Assembly: GCF_028372415.1 (NCBI RefSeq)
Contig: NC_092877.1
Coordinates: forward strand, 213,334,116-213,398,115
DNA from: Notamacropus eugenii
Taxonomy: Eukaryota; Chordata; Mammalia; Diprotodontia; Macropodidae
Direction of reading: 5' to 3'
DNA: 64,000 nt
In this document: piece by piece, positions 23,030-34,261 of the stretch
How positions within the stretch are numbered: the first letter of the stretch is position 1
How the letters are laid out: every line of letters starts with the position of its first letter
The notes under the pieces: model-generated
Seen by the model: only the letters and a program-made list of their open reading frames with translations
What the model was told of the DNA's origin: nothing
Databases searched by the model: none
Position numbers and translations under genes: made by a program

Positions 23030-24335
23030 AACTGCCTCCATTTGTACATATTCTTCTCACTTCTCAACCCACTACACTCTGACGTCCAACACTACCACTA
23101 GATTGAAACTTCTCCTAAATGATCTCCTAATTGATAAATCCAATGATCTTTTTCTGGATTTCTATTCTTGTTGGTAGCAGTTGACACTATGAACCATTCT
23201 GTCCGCCTGTTTCCTCTCTCTACCCTAGGTCCTCCTAACCCTGTTATTTATTTATTTACTTGCTACCTGTCTGTCCATTCCTTATCGGTCATCATTGCTG
23301 TATCTTCAACCATGTATTGAAACCAATGCTCTATCCTGGACCCTATTTCTTCTTCCTCTGTTTTACCATTCCATGATTTTATCTCCTATGAGTATAATTA
23401 TCATCTCTATGCAGGTAACTCAATGATTTGCATGTATAGTCTTTATACCTTTTCTGAATTCATTAGCTGCCTGCTTCATGTCCCATGAGCACTTCTAACT
23501 CAACATATTCAAAATGAAAGTCTCTATCTTCCTCTTGACAACCTCACTCCATCTCCCACTTCCCAAATCTCATTTCTCTCAAAGGCACCATAATTTTCCC
23601 AGTCTTCCAGGCATTCAACTGCAGAAAAATCTTTACTCTCTCTAGCCCCGATAGCCAATCACTTGCCAAGTCCTGTTGATTTTATTTACATGGTATCTGC
23701 CCCTTTCTCTCCAAGTATATGGTCATGCCCTAGTTCATACCATCATTACATCTTGCATGGTCTTTTGCAATAGATTCCTAATTAGTCTCTGTGCCTCCAG
23801 TCCTTTTTCTACATGATTCATCCTAATTTATATGGCTGCAAAATTAGAATTCCTAGAACATAGGACTGATTATATTAAAATGTTAAAAAACCTCCTTATG
23901 GCTACTAGGCAAAGTACAGATGCTTTTCTTTGACATTTAAAAACCTTATATATCCAACCCTCCATACAAGCTTTCTCCTATACCTTGTATAAATGTCTTC
24001 CATTAACATCTCTGCCTATTGGGAATAATAGCTACATTCCATGTTCAGCTCGTGATCACTTACACCCCAAACTTTTGTGAATTCTGAGTCTAAGTTACTA
24101 GTTTTATGTATTCTTTCTGATAAAATTACTAAAATTACTTTGCTAAAATATAAAATCTATATTGTCTTCTATGTATTTTATATTTTCTTGTTTGTGAACA
24201 TGCCATTCCCTACCCCACTTCCCAGTGAAATGTCAGGTCGTTGAGGGTAGGAGCTCTTCTTCTCCCTCCCACTCCCCCTGGGGTCCCCGGGGCCTTACAC
24301 AGTGCCTGCAATATAGTGACCGCTTAAACATTCCA
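23030..24335 (+). mobile_element. L2 LINE, 3' third of ORF2 plus tail
   Basis: The segment follows the L2 reverse-transcriptase region in order: gatttctattcttgttggta and ttgacactatgaaccattct, then aattatcatctctatgcagg. The last would translate NYHLYAG at the YADD catalytic box, with the two aspartates lost (about 23397-23423). After it come tctaactcaacatattcaaa, caagtcctgttgattttatt and cctccttatggctactag. The tail is gtcgttgagggtaggagctc...cagtgcctgcaatatagtga. Many stops and shifts are present and it is inactive. It is one of the longest L2 copies in the window. Confidence 0.7.
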
Positions 24336-25079
24336 GTTGAATTGGATTTGAAGATGGAGAAGGTGAATGATATATGAATCCATTTCATCTGGGTCCTGAG
24401 AACAGTTTCATTTTAAGAATAACCTAAGATAGTTTTAACTGTCTGCAACTTACACCTTTGTATTTGGTTTGTGGCCTTGTTACTTCTCAGGTGAACAATT
24501 ACTAAATATAATCTTCTCTTGGGAAAGAGTCTTCTTAGTGTCTAGTTACATACTAAGTGAAAGTAGTTGAACGTTTTAACAGTGCAAAGTGACCATGGGA
24601 TTGCAGAACCTTGTAGACACTGAGGATAGAACCTGGGAGCCCTTGTCCTTTTGTGGGTCCAGATCTAATTGTGTATGAGGTTAATGAGTTCTAACAATTC
24701 CTCTTATTCCTTCTCAGCATCACTTTCCACGTCTTCTTCTGTGCCTAGGGAAAGAACTGCAGTCTTCCTTCCTTCTCTTGCCTCCCATTAAATAATATAA
24801 CAGCTTGTAATGGAAAACAGGATGTCAACAAGACAGCATTACATTTTGGGAAGGTGTAATATCTCTTCAGCTTTTCAAATCCTTCAAGGATGTGAGCTGT
24901 ACAATAATGATTATCACTAGGAATAAAACATTTGCTTCAGGAGATACTAAAGGTTAGAGTGAAACAATTTTGTATTTATTTTAAACATTACAATGTCATC
25001 CATAATTAATAGGATAATACTGCTCAATAGAGCCTGAAAATAGTGTACATTTTCAGCTATATTTTTTGCTCCTTGTATG
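24336..25079. other. No recognised feature
   Basis: No gene and no confident repeat. Sequence complexity is normal. Confidence 0.5.
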
Positions 25080-25450
25080 AGAAATAGACTTACCCTTAAG
25101 CCTTCATTTTATTTTTTACAAGAAAGGCTATTCCCAAAGCCTTTATATTTGGCCTTTCCCTAAATGTTTTAACACTATTTTCCAGGAGGTGGTGATAATT
25201 AGGTCAACTGTTTAAGCCTGATGCTAAATGGAGGCATTACACACAAGGGTCAGCAACTTTGGCTACTATAACTCCCCTTTAAAGCCGCTTCTTTTTCACA
25301 CCATAATTGGGACTCTCAACCCAGCTTGTACTGAAATAAGTCTTCCCAGAGAAGCTAAAAGTCATTTTTATTTCTTATGGTATGCAAATCAAACACTTCC
25401 ATTTTCTAGGCCAATTGCCAAAAAATGTGGGGAAATATCCACTGAGATAT
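25080..25450. promoter_or_regulatory. Candidate conserved non-coding element
   Basis: This repeat-free block contains ATGCAAAT (25383-25390), and its base composition looks less decayed than nearby repeats. An 80-residue frame (25228-25470) has no known domain. The call is an inference from repeat absence and motif content only. Confidence 0.25.
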
Positions 25451-25749
25451 CACCAGGAAATATCACTTAAATAAACATAAGAGTCAGTGGAATAGCACTG
25501 TATATTAAAGAGATCTAGTCATGTGAGTAAATTCATGAACAAGATGTGGCTGAGGATGAATGGAAGGAGAAGTCGAAAGAATATCCTCACGGGACTATCC
25601 TATAAACCAAATGGATAGAAGATGGAAATAGATGAGGATTTTGCAAAACAGATTTCAGACACAGAGACAGCAGTTGTGGGCAACTTCAAATACCTGAATG
25701 TATGCTGAAGCTTTAGCTATGCAAAGAGAAGGAAGGAAGAAAAGCAAAC
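25451..25749. other. No recognised feature
   Basis: Nothing assignable. Confidence 0.5.
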
Positions 25750-25945
25750 ATTCATCAAGCCCCTACTATGTGTTTGGCACTGTGCTAAGTGCTTTACAAA
25801 TTTTATCTCTTTTGGAGGAAACTGAGGCAATGAAGTTAAATAACTTGCAAAGGGTCACATAGCTGGTTTCTGAAACCAGATTTGAACCCAGGTCTTTCTG
25901 ACTCCAGGCCCAGTGCTCCACTGTACCACCTAGATACCTGTGATA
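25750..25945 (-). mobile_element. MAR/THER-type SINE
   Basis: On the plus strand it reads catcaagcccctactatgtg, tttggcactgtgctaagtgc, ggaaactgaggcaatgaagt, cagatttgaacccaggtctt and tgtaccacctagatacc, a reversed SINE of full length. Confidence 0.75.
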
Positions 25946-25959
25946 TCTTGTTGACATGC

Positions 25960-26115
25960 TTAGGATCATAGAATCACAAATTTAGAGCTAGAATGTACCT
26001 CAGGTCATCTAGTCTAATACTTTTGTTTTATGAATGAGGTACATCAGACCCAGAGGGGGTGAAGGACTTGTCCAAAATGACATAAATTGTAAGTCTTATA
26101 GGTAATCTTTTAACC
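25960..26115 (-). mobile_element. MIR-related SINE
   Basis: It has ttaggatcatagaatcacaa, atttagagctagaatgtacc, catctagtctaatac, then gacccagagggggtgaagga and cttgtccaaaatgacata. The same family recurs at 61640-61870. Confidence 0.6.
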
Positions 26116-26639
26116 CAGGATAGAGGATAATTTCATTCTTCAAAAGGTTCTGAAATAACCATGTAAGTGTTCCTTTGGAAGTGATACTAATCAATGAAGA
26201 AGACCTTGTAACTGCTTAGGAGGATGCAGTCACTATGTCTAAAGAATTATGATAAAGAAGAAAATGAAAGCTAGGCAGAGTCTGAAGCAACACCTAAATT
26301 CTGATAAAAGAGATTTCAAAGGAGTTAGAAAAAAAATGAGTAAGATCTTTTAGCCTAAAATGCTAGAGAGAAAATTGGTTCCAAAGGAAGTGGAGATCTA
26401 TCAAAAATGAAATTCTGAAGACACAAATGTCAGTAATTCCAACAGAGAAGAAAAGGAGAACTTTGGGTAAGTAACCCAATGTTATGTCAGAATCTGCAAA
26501 GAGAACTAATTAGATAGCTTTGATTTTTAAAAGACATGAATAGATGATGGAAACAGGGTTCAGGAACTGAATGAAGATGAGGGACATGGACTTGTAAGAA
26601 TAGTAACAGGACTGGCAAAGATCAAAATACACTTATGCT
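26116..26639. repeat. Probable old interspersed repeat, family unknown
   Basis: The A/G-rich text (tgttcctttggaagtgatac, gaagaagaccttgtaactgc, aggagatttcaaagg-like runs) resembles a repeat I have seen in other marsupial sequence but cannot name. No open frame. Confidence 0.3.
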
Positions 26640-27110
26640 ATCAATGAACAACAAGCTTTTTTTTTTAAGCTGTGCTGGGGTCAGAGAAGGAATGCTATTT
26701 AACCTAGTGCTAAAAATACTAACTGTAACAATAAAAATAAACATAGGCAAAGAGGAAATAAAATCATGATTGATATAATGATATAATGATGTACATAGAG
26801 ACCTATGGTCGACTGAAAATTCAATGAAATAATTAATAACATCAACAAAGTCAAAGGACATAAAATAAATCCTCATATGTCATTTATATTCCGTAAGACT
26901 CAGTAGAAAGAGCTAAAAAAAGAAATTTTATTCAGAAGGTATAAAACATTTGAAATGCACTAAGGGTTATTTGAACATTACTTTAAAAATATGATTTGCA
27001 GAAATAAAGACAGACCTAAACACTTGGAGAATATTAATTGTTCATGGGTAGGTCAAGTCAATGTAATAAAAACTACAGTTTCACCTGAACTAATTCGCTT
27101 GTGCAAGGCT

Positions 27111-27340
27111 GTACTTGTTTCATTCTTCATTTCTGAAGAGGACCATGACATCAGAGAAATGATGACATGACTCACACTTGACTTTGTTTTGAGGGAGGGA
27201 GGGGTGTGCAAGGTCACCAGCCTCACTTTCTCCTCCTGAGCCATCTGGATCCAGTAACCAGATATTCATTAGGATGACTGGAGATGGCCCAGGATGCAAT
27301 GGGAGACCTTAGCCTTTTAGGCTAATTGTCTTTTTAGGAA
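27111..27340 (+). mobile_element. Family A repeat inserted in the L1
   Basis: It carries gaagaggaccatgacatcag, gagggagggaggggtgtgca, cagcctcactttctcctcct and aatgggagaccttagccttt. L1 ORF2 sequence resumes after it, so this insertion is younger than the L1. Confidence 0.65.
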
Positions 27341-27504
27341 TGTTCTACTAAACAAATTTCATAAACCCTCAAAACTCATTTAGAGGAACAAAAGGTCAAG
27401 AATCTCAATGTAACTTTTTTTTAAAGTGAAAAGGAGCAGAGTGGTGGTTGTCCATCAGTACCAGATCTTGAACTCTGCTTCAAAGAAGTAATCGTTAAGA
27501 AGAT

Positions 27505-27690
27505 TGAGAAAGCGGGGGAGAGAAAAAGAGAGAGACAGACAGAAAGAGACAGAGAGATAGAAGCAGAGACAGAGAGACAGAGACAAAGAGACAGAGACAC
27601 AGACAGAAATAGAGAGAAAGAGAGATTGAGAGAGAGGAGGAGAGGGAGAGAGAGAAAAGGAAGAAGGAAAGGAAGAAAGTGACTGAAAGA
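27505..27690. repeat. GA/GACA-rich purine tract
   Basis: About 185 bases are almost pure purine with interspersed C, built of GAGA, GACAGA and GAAG units. The minus-strand Ser/Leu-rich frames of 86-92 residues are artefacts of it. Confidence 0.85.
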
Positions 27691-29529
27691 GAATAGTGGA
27701 ACAGGTTACATACACAACATACTGAAGTGAACAGACAAAGCAGCACCATGTTTGATAAACTCAAAGAACTCAATTAATAGGGACAGATGCACTATTTGAC
27801 AAAAGCTCGTAGAAAAACTAAACAATAGTCTCAAATAAATTAGATTTATACCAATACTTCGTATCATACAGAAAGATAAATTCCAAATGGATTTATCACA
27901 TAGATATAGAAGGTCACATATCAACAAATTAAGGAAATAGGAAAGAAATTATCCTTCAAGTCTGTGGATAGGGGAAGAGTTCATTATTAAATAAGTGATA
28001 GAGAAGATCACAGAAGATAAAATGGACAATTTTGATTAGATAAAATTAAAGGATAGTTGTACAAACATATAGGATAATAATATAGTCAATATTTGTAAGA
28101 GTAAATAGTTGTATTAAAATATAGTGATATAATAAATATTTAGTGTGGTAAACATTTGAGGGAAAACAAGTCATTAGGGAAAAAAATTTTGTAGAACATT
28201 TCTCAAACATCTTACATCTAAGACATAATGAGGAACTGATTCAAATTTTTAAGACTAAAAGTCATTCTCCAATAGACACATGATGAAAAAATATGAAGAG
28301 GTAATTTTCAAAGGAAGAAATCCAAGCTATTAACAATCTGGTGGGAAAAAAAAGGCTATAATTACCAATCACCAATAATTAGAGAAATATGAGCTGCCAT
28401 ATAATATCCACTGGACTGGCAAAGATAACAAAAGAACAAAATAAAGTTTTTTGGAGAGGGCCATAGAAAAATAGGCACATTAGTACACTGTTTGTGGACC
28501 TGTGAATTGGTCCTGCCATTCTGAAAAGAAATTAGAAACTATGGCCAGAAAATTACCAGTGAATAGAAGTCCAAAAGATTAAAGATGAAACATACCACTC
28601 ACCTGCCTGAAACTGTTGCATTCATACACCAAAACTTGTTTAGTCATTCCACAAAAGAAGGGAAATAAGAAATAAAAACAATGTATAGAAGCTGCAGAGG
28701 GAGATTTCTACTCCACATAAATAGAGAATTCTTAACAAGTATTGTTTTCCTCATCCAACCATTCTGGAGAGCAATTTTGAACAATCCCCAAAGGGTGGTC
28801 AAACTATGCATACCCTTTGATCCAGCAATATTACTAGTAGGTCTGTAACCCAAAGAGATCATTAAAAAAGGGAAAATGACCTACACATACCAAAACATTT
28901 ATAGCACCCTTTTTTTGAGATAATGAAGAATTAGAAATTGAGGGGATGCCCTTCAATTGGGGAATGGCTGAACAAGTTGTACATGAATGCAATGAATACT
29001 ATTGTGCTATATGAAGTGATGAGCAGGTGGATTTTAGAAGAGCCTGGAAAAATTTACATGAACTCATGCTGAGTGAAGTGAGCAGAGCCAGGAGAACATT
29101 GTACACAGTAATAGTAACATTGTGAGACGATCAGCTATGATTCACTTAGCTCTTTTCAGTAATAGAATGATCCAAGACAATTCCAAAAGACTTATGGTGG
29201 AAAATGCTACCCATATTCAGAGAAAACTGATGCATATCACAGCATCTTTTTGGGGGGGTTGATTTCTCTCATTTTTCCTTTTTGTTCTATTTCTTGTTTC
29301 ACAAATGATTAATGTGGAAATATGTTTAACGTGATTGCACATGTATAATCTATATCAGATTGCTTACTATTGTGAGAAGGATGGTAGGGAGGGAGAAAAA
29401 TATGGAACTCAAAATCTTGAATGTTGAAAATTGTCTTCACATGTAATTGGAAAAAATAAAATATTATTAAATAAAAATTCTTTGTGGTTTCCCATTCCTA
29501 AACATGTTCAATCAATGTCTTGATGGTCA

Positions 29530-29632
29530 CTTGTTGAGAATGTTATAGAATGGATTCTTGTTCAGGTACAGGTTAAACTTGATGATCTTTGAGGTTACTT
29601 TCAACTGTGAGATTCTGTGACTTATATGTGTA
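29530..29632 (+). mobile_element. CR1/L3 LINE 3' end
   Basis: It reads gatggtcacttgttgagaat, gaatggattcttgttcaggt, acaggttaaacttgatgatc and caactgtgagattctgtga, the canonical CR1/L3 terminus with its ATTCTGTGA end. Confidence 0.75.
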
Positions 29633-29639
29633 ATAGAGT

Positions 29640-30484
29640 ATCCTGTCAGCTCTTTAAAATTGGGAACATGTATATTAATCCTGGGGATGCCAATATTTAG
29701 TTAGCTAGCTCAAAGTCCCCAAAACATAATAGGCTTTAAAGAAAGCCAGCATGTATGATTTCTCCTTTCTCTGTTCTGTTTTGCACATTGTTGTTAGACT
29801 TCTCTTCCAATTATGCTAATAATAATAATAATGAATAATTCCAATTATTCAGTTAAGTGCACCAAACATTTATCAGATTCCTACTATGTGCTGGGCAGCA
29901 TAGTATAGTGGGTAGAGAGATGCTATAATACCAGGAACTACAAAAATGAAATCAAGTCTAATTGCACGGTGTTAACTGTCTCAGAATCCTACAGAGACAA
30001 TGAGTGCCTAGCACACCAAACATAAACTCAAGGTTTTCAAGATCTTCTATGATAGTATACCATTTAACGTATCTGTTTGATCTAGAGTTGTTATGATAGT
30101 CAGGTTTCATGCAATGGAAAACTATCTATAGTGAGTGTCTGGTGAACAACATCTTTTTCCTTTTGTTATCCATGTGTAGCTTTCCTTTTGGGCCAATAAT
30201 TTCCTTTCTGTCCCAGGGAAGATATATCAGTTCCTTTGTGTTCCTGGTAGATAAGAGCTACTTTTTTTTTTTTAAATCTCTGCATATCTGTGAGTATCTG
30301 CAGAGATGGAGGGATTTCAATTTAGGTAACTTATTAGGAGGTAGTTGATGGTAATGATAATTTTCCTCATCTTAGTCCAGCACATCCATCATGTCTTAAA
30401 AACTCATTTTTGTTTTTCTGTTTTTTTGTGGCTCCCATCTGTTTCTATCAGTATAGGAAGCAAACCAGTAAGAAAAAGTAATTT
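29640..30484. other. No recognised gene; minor repeats
   Basis: It holds an (AAT)n run at 29817-29833 and a short atttatcagattcctactatgtg SINE-like piece near 29870. Nothing else is assignable. Confidence 0.5.
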
Positions 30485-30660
30485 CTCATTATCTAATGTG
30501 ATATAGTACATAGTGGGCCAGCCTCAAAAGCAGGAAGACTTTGCTTTAAGTCTTACCTCAGATCTATATTGTGACTATGACCCTGGTCATGTCATTTAAA
30601 CTATCACTTCTTTAGGCAACTCTAATACTCTAATTTATAGAGAAGATGTAAACCTGAGTT
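30485..30660 (+). mobile_element. MAR1-type SINE
   Basis: It contains aaaagcaggaagactttgct, ttgtgactatgaccctggtc, atgtcatttaaactatcact, taggcaactctaatactc and gagaagatgtaaacctg. Confidence 0.55.
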
Positions 30661-30715
30661 GGTAGATAGCTTCTTTTCCAATAATATAGATTTAGTACCT
30701 ATCCTTATAATTTCT

Positions 30716-31200
30716 ATAGTGCCTTCCTCATAAACTCCAGTGGCTCCCTATTACCTCCAGGATGAAATATAAAATCCTCTGTTTGGCTTTTACTTACTCC
30801 CCTCTCTACATTCTGTAATCCAGTCTCATGGTTATTTTTTCTTCACTCCATCTCCTGACTGGACATTTTCACTGCTGGTCCTCCTCTGCCTAGGACGCTC
30901 TCCCTCTTCATCTCCTCCTCTTGGCTTCTCTGATTTCTTTCATGTGGAATCAGAAGTCCCACCTTCTTCAAGAAGTCTTTCCCAGTTTTCTTTAACTCTT
31001 AGTGTTTGACTCCTGAGATTACTTCTGATTTATCCTGTATATATCTTATTTGTACATTTTTTTTGCATGTTGTTTCCTTAGATTGTGAGATTCTCAAGAA
31101 CAGATTTGTTTCCTTCCTTCCTTCCTTCCTTCGTTCCTTCCTTCCTTTGTTCCTTCCTTTCTTTCTTCCTTCCTTTGTTCCTTCCTTTCTTTCTTCCTTC

Positions 31201-31262
<62 letters not shown>

Positions 31263-31349
31263 CTTCCTTCCTTCCTTCCTTCCTTCCTTCCTTCCTTCCT
31301 TCCTTCCTTCCTTCCTTCCTTCCTTCTTTCTTTCTTTCTTTCTTTCTTC

Positions 31350-31384
<35 letters not shown>

Positions 31385-31440
31385 TCACCCCAACACTTAG
31401 GATAGCATGCGACACATATTAGGCATTTAATAAATGTGAG
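30716..31440 (+). mobile_element. L2 LINE 3' end split by a microsatellite
   Basis: Text fits L2 closely: aaactccagtggctccctat, tacctccaggatgaaatata, aaatcctctgtttggctttt, gcctaggacgctctccctct, ccaccttcttcaagaagtct, tttatcctgtatatatctta and gcatgttgtttccttagatt. After the pyrimidine expansion the tail resumes with cccaacacttaggatagcat and taataaatgtgagttgac. It is among the best-preserved L2 copies here. Confidence 0.85.
31108..31386. repeat. (CTTC)n/(CTTT)n pyrimidine microsatellite
   Basis: About 280 bases of pure pyrimidine, broken only by rare G, with blocks of CTTC and CTTT. It replaces the expected 'gggactgtcttttgcc' portion of the host L2. The 106-138 residue Phe/Leu/Ser and Lys/Glu/Arg frames across it are artefacts. 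Confidence 0.95.
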
Positions 31441-31454
31441 TTGACAAATTTAAA

Positions 31455-31615
31455 ATAATCTTGTGATATAGTCTAGGCAAGTGTCACTATCTAGTTTTTA
31501 CAGGTAAAGAAATTTAGTTTCAGAGAAGTTAAGTGTTTTGCAATAGTCCTTGATTAGCAGAAATAGAACAGCAACCCAAATTTCTATTATGCCCTTCCAG
31601 CCCCTTAAACCATCG
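31455..31615 (-). mobile_element. MIR
   Basis: On the plus strand it reads tttttacaggtaaagaaatt, tagtttcagagaagttaagt and gttttgcaatagtccttg, a reversed MIR core. Confidence 0.5.
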
Positions 31616-31661
31616 CTTAAATCAGGCCACTCACTCCCTTCCTGTCACCTAGCAATGTTAA

Positions 31662-32105
31662 TGTAAGGTTAATAATGATGGCTGGGGGAAGAGTTAAAGA
31701 TCTTCCTCATCCCTTAATAGACCTCAATACATTTTGTTAATTTCTATTGAGGCACTGCCTCAGAATGTCGTGCCCCTCAGCTCTAAAAAGTGTATCAGTA
31801 CTCTGAGGTGAGGTTTTTCTTTGGGGTTTACTCATTGGAAGCATTCGTTTGACCAGACGAGACTCTGAGTAACCATTAAGGATGCCACTGCTTCTGTCTC
31901 TGGAAAGTATGTGTGTATGTAATGGTCAGACAGTTGGAAGCTCTGTCTGTTGGTCTTTATTTCTCTGCTTGCATTTTCTCTGTTGGTATATGGGTTTGAT
32001 TAAAGTGATTTTTGACCCTTCAAAAGTTGCTTTTCTTTTAGAAAAGTAGATGTAAGAACCTGTGCAGCAGACCTTCCTGTGTATGCCAGGATCCTTGCTG
32101 TTACA
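31662..32105 (+). mobile_element. Solo ERV LTR, family L1x (444 bp)
   Basis: It starts TGTAAGG and ends TGTTACA, and aligns along its length with the inverted copy at 39758-40344. Shared segments are agagttaaagatctt, actctgaggtgaggttt, tgacccttcaaaagttgc and tccttgctgttaca. A TTAAAG near 32002 may be its polyadenylation signal. No internal retroviral sequence flanks it, so it is a fossil solo LTR of moderate to old age. Class is uncertain. Confidence 0.7.
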
Positions 32106-32234
32106 GAACTGAACATGCTATGATTATTGCCACCTCAATACCCATGCATTACATTATTACATAGGAAATAATCTAACACATCTCTCATTGTCAATATCTT
32201 ACCAATTTTTCAAATTCTAACTTCAATTCTATGT

Positions 32235-32405
32235 TATGGTAAAAATGGCACTGCACAAAGAGACAAGAACACTGATTAGCAGTTCTGCTTCTGTTACTAA
32301 CTACCGGGGTGACTTATAATGAACCACACCTTTTCTGGGTTTTAGTTTCATCGTTAATAAAAGGAGAGTATTGTTCTCCAAGTTTCTAAACAACTTAAAA
32401 TTCTG
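32235..32405 (+). mobile_element. MIR
   Basis: It shows gcactgcacaaagagacaag, gcttctgttactaactaccg, tgacttataatgaaccacac and tgggttttagtttcatcgtt. Confidence 0.5.
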
Positions 32406-32477
32406 AGCCTAAATTTGACCATCTTTGCGAAGCCTTCCCTTACCACCCTGGCACTCAATAATCCTTTCACATACAGT

Positions 32478-32812
32478 TGCTGTGGTTAATTTTTTGTTTT
32501 CAAAGAGGATATTCTAACATGTGGGTGAATTTCATTTAAGTGAGGCAGAGTTACGCAAAGTCATCAGCCTCACTGTTTCCTCCAGTCATTGAAGTCCAGC
32601 GGCAAGACAAAAGTCAGGATGACAGAAGATTGTCCAGGATGCAGTGGATGATCTTGGCATCTTTGATATCTGACCATGCTCTAAGCACTCCATAGAACAT
32701 ATTTTAGCAGACTTCATAGCCATTAGAGCAAATTTTTCTCCTCTGCCCATTCTATCAGGGGAAGTCTTCACATGCTTGGGGTAGACACCCCTCTAACTAT
32801 TTCTGATCCATA
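32478..32812 (+). mobile_element. Family A-related marsupial repeat, subfamily 2
   Basis: It has tttaagtgaggcagagttac, gtcatcagcctcactgtttc, ggcaagacaaaagtcaggat, tgcagtggatgatcttggca, aagtcttcacatgcttgggg and tagacaccc. The first half aligns with family A at 965 and 18020. The second half is a distinct extension. Confidence 0.65.
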
Positions 32813-32879
32813 CCATAAAGGCAGGATTTAGTTACATATTTTTCTGCAATTTCCACTAATGATTTTCTGAGTATGTGTC

Positions 32880-33085
32880 TTATTTCACCATCTAAAATAT
32901 GAACTCCTTAAGGATAGGAACCATAATATTCCTCATTCTACTCAGCATGGTGCTACACAGAATATGTGTCCAAGAAAGAGACCTACTGAGAGCAGAGATT
33001 ATGCCTAATGCTTCTTTGAATAACTCAAAACACCTAGTGGAATGCCTTGCACATAAAAGGCAACCAGTAAATATTCCTGGATTCA
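32880..33085 (+). mobile_element. L2 tails, two in tandem
   Basis: Two successive tail-like segments are seen: gaactccttaaggataggaa...cagcatggtgctacacag, then agagcagagattatgcctaa...aatgccttgcacataaaagg and cagtaaatattcctgg. They look like either nested or duplicated L2 termini. Confidence 0.45.
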
Positions 33086-33679
33086 TTGAAGAACTATAGG
33101 AATAGAAAAAAATTATACATGGAAGTGATTCTGCAAAATCGAAAACTTCTAGATGTGGAGGAAAAATACACAGAAGGAACAGAATGAAGGATAAGAGAAA
33201 ATAAAACAAACAAAAAAAGATGATTTCTGATCTTAGTAAAGCAGAATGCATATCCTTAAGAATAGGTTAGTATGTTTGATTACCTGAATGATTCCAGGGG
33301 TATCAATGCTAGGACACTTAGGGAAGTTTCATTTCCAGGGCTTTTCCCAAATATCCTTCTGTGAATTCAATACTCCCTGAGGCTACACAAACCATAGACC
33401 AGCTTGGCTTGCATCCCTCATTTTCCCTTATTAACCTCTCTAATCACTAGCCTCTGCCTGTGGCAAGATGAACACTATATATTAAGATGCAAATCGGCTT
33501 ATCCTGAATAATAATGCTCATTTTGCTGATAGCTATATTTTTGGATAGGTCAAAACAAAAAAAAAAAATGGGATTGCAAGTCAGTACTCTGCCAGCTGCT
33601 CTTCCTGCAGACTTGCTGAACACATCACAACAAATCTTTGTATTTATAGAGCCTTGCTCTAGGGAATTTGGGTCTTCCC
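33086..33679. other. No recognised feature
   Basis: A poly-A tract lies near 33557-33569. The 63-88 residue frames on both strands are not recognisable. Confidence 0.5.
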
Positions 33680-33925
33680 TACTTGTTAGGTGGTACAGTG
33701 GATAGAGAACCAAGCTTGAATTCAGGAAGACCTTAGCTTGAACCCAGCCTCAGATAATTACCAGATATATGATCCCGGGCATATCACTTAACCTTTCTTT
33801 TGCCTCAACTCCTCATCTATAAAGCTAGAGAAGAGCTAAAAAAAGAAAATGGCAAACCGTTCCAATATGCTTGCCAAGAAAATCCTAAATGTGGTCAGAG
33901 ACTAAACACCATAACCAAACTATAA
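33680..33925 (+). mobile_element. Marsupial tRNA-related SINE, full length
   Basis: It runs gttaggtggtacagtggata, attcaggaagaccttagctt, gaacccagcctcagataatt, catatcacttaacctttctt, gaaaatggcaaaccgttcca, gccaagaaaatcctaaatgt and ggtcagagacta. Order and length match the family on the minus strand at 15899-16135. Confidence 0.8.
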
Positions 33926-34261
33926 CAACTGTTCTCTCCTTGAAACCTCAAGGCTTTGCTTGTTTGTTTACTTATTTGGGGTGTATGGAGTGTTTAGGAA
34001 GGACTAGAGCCTCTGGTGCAAGGGCTTGCCTTGACCTTTTTAGAGCTGCTCTTCCGTCTTTGATGTCCACCTTTCACCCAACTCTCACCAGTGTCTCTAA
34101 GAAATTGGAGCATGCACAGTAGCCACACCTTGCAAAACCATTTCAGCAACCAGGTTGAGGGTCTGGCCCAAAACCCATAGGTCAACTAGAGGGCTATCTA
34201 CCTGAAGAATATGAAAATTTCCCCTTGCTTGAATGGATTGACGAGAAAAATTTGTTGTAGA

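Larger units (their letters stand above)
26640..29478 (+). mobile_element. 5'-truncated L1 LINE (ORF2 C-terminal half plus 3' UTR)
   Basis: Order of L1 ORF2 landmarks: the RT-domain region (26690-26880, with a decayed stretch where the ADD box should lie), then ctaaacacttggagaatatt and aattgttcatgggtaggtca. After an inserted repeat come ggaacaaaaggtcaagaatc and agtaccagatcttgaactct, then gacaattttgattagataaa and agtcattctccaatagacac. Next are aaccattctggagagcaatt and gatccagcaatattactagt. The 3' UTR includes agtgaagtgagcagagccag, and the tail is atgtaattggaaaaaataaa. It is interrupted at about 27111-27340 by a family A repeat and at 27505-27690 by a GA-rich tract. It carries many stops. Confidence 0.8.

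Noticed and set aside
27455-27773. Ser/Leu-rich minus frames of 86 and 92 residues
   Set aside because: Translations of the GA/GACA purine tract.
30999-31422. Pair of 138-residue frames, Lys/Glu/Arg-rich on one strand and Phe/Leu/Ser-rich on the other
   Set aside because: Both are translations of the (CTTC/CTTT)n tract. Three-frame openness is expected in a tetranucleotide repeat.
33680-33760. tRNA gene
   Set aside because: The A/B-box-like text is the head of a tRNA-derived SINE, with no cloverleaf that I could fold by eye.
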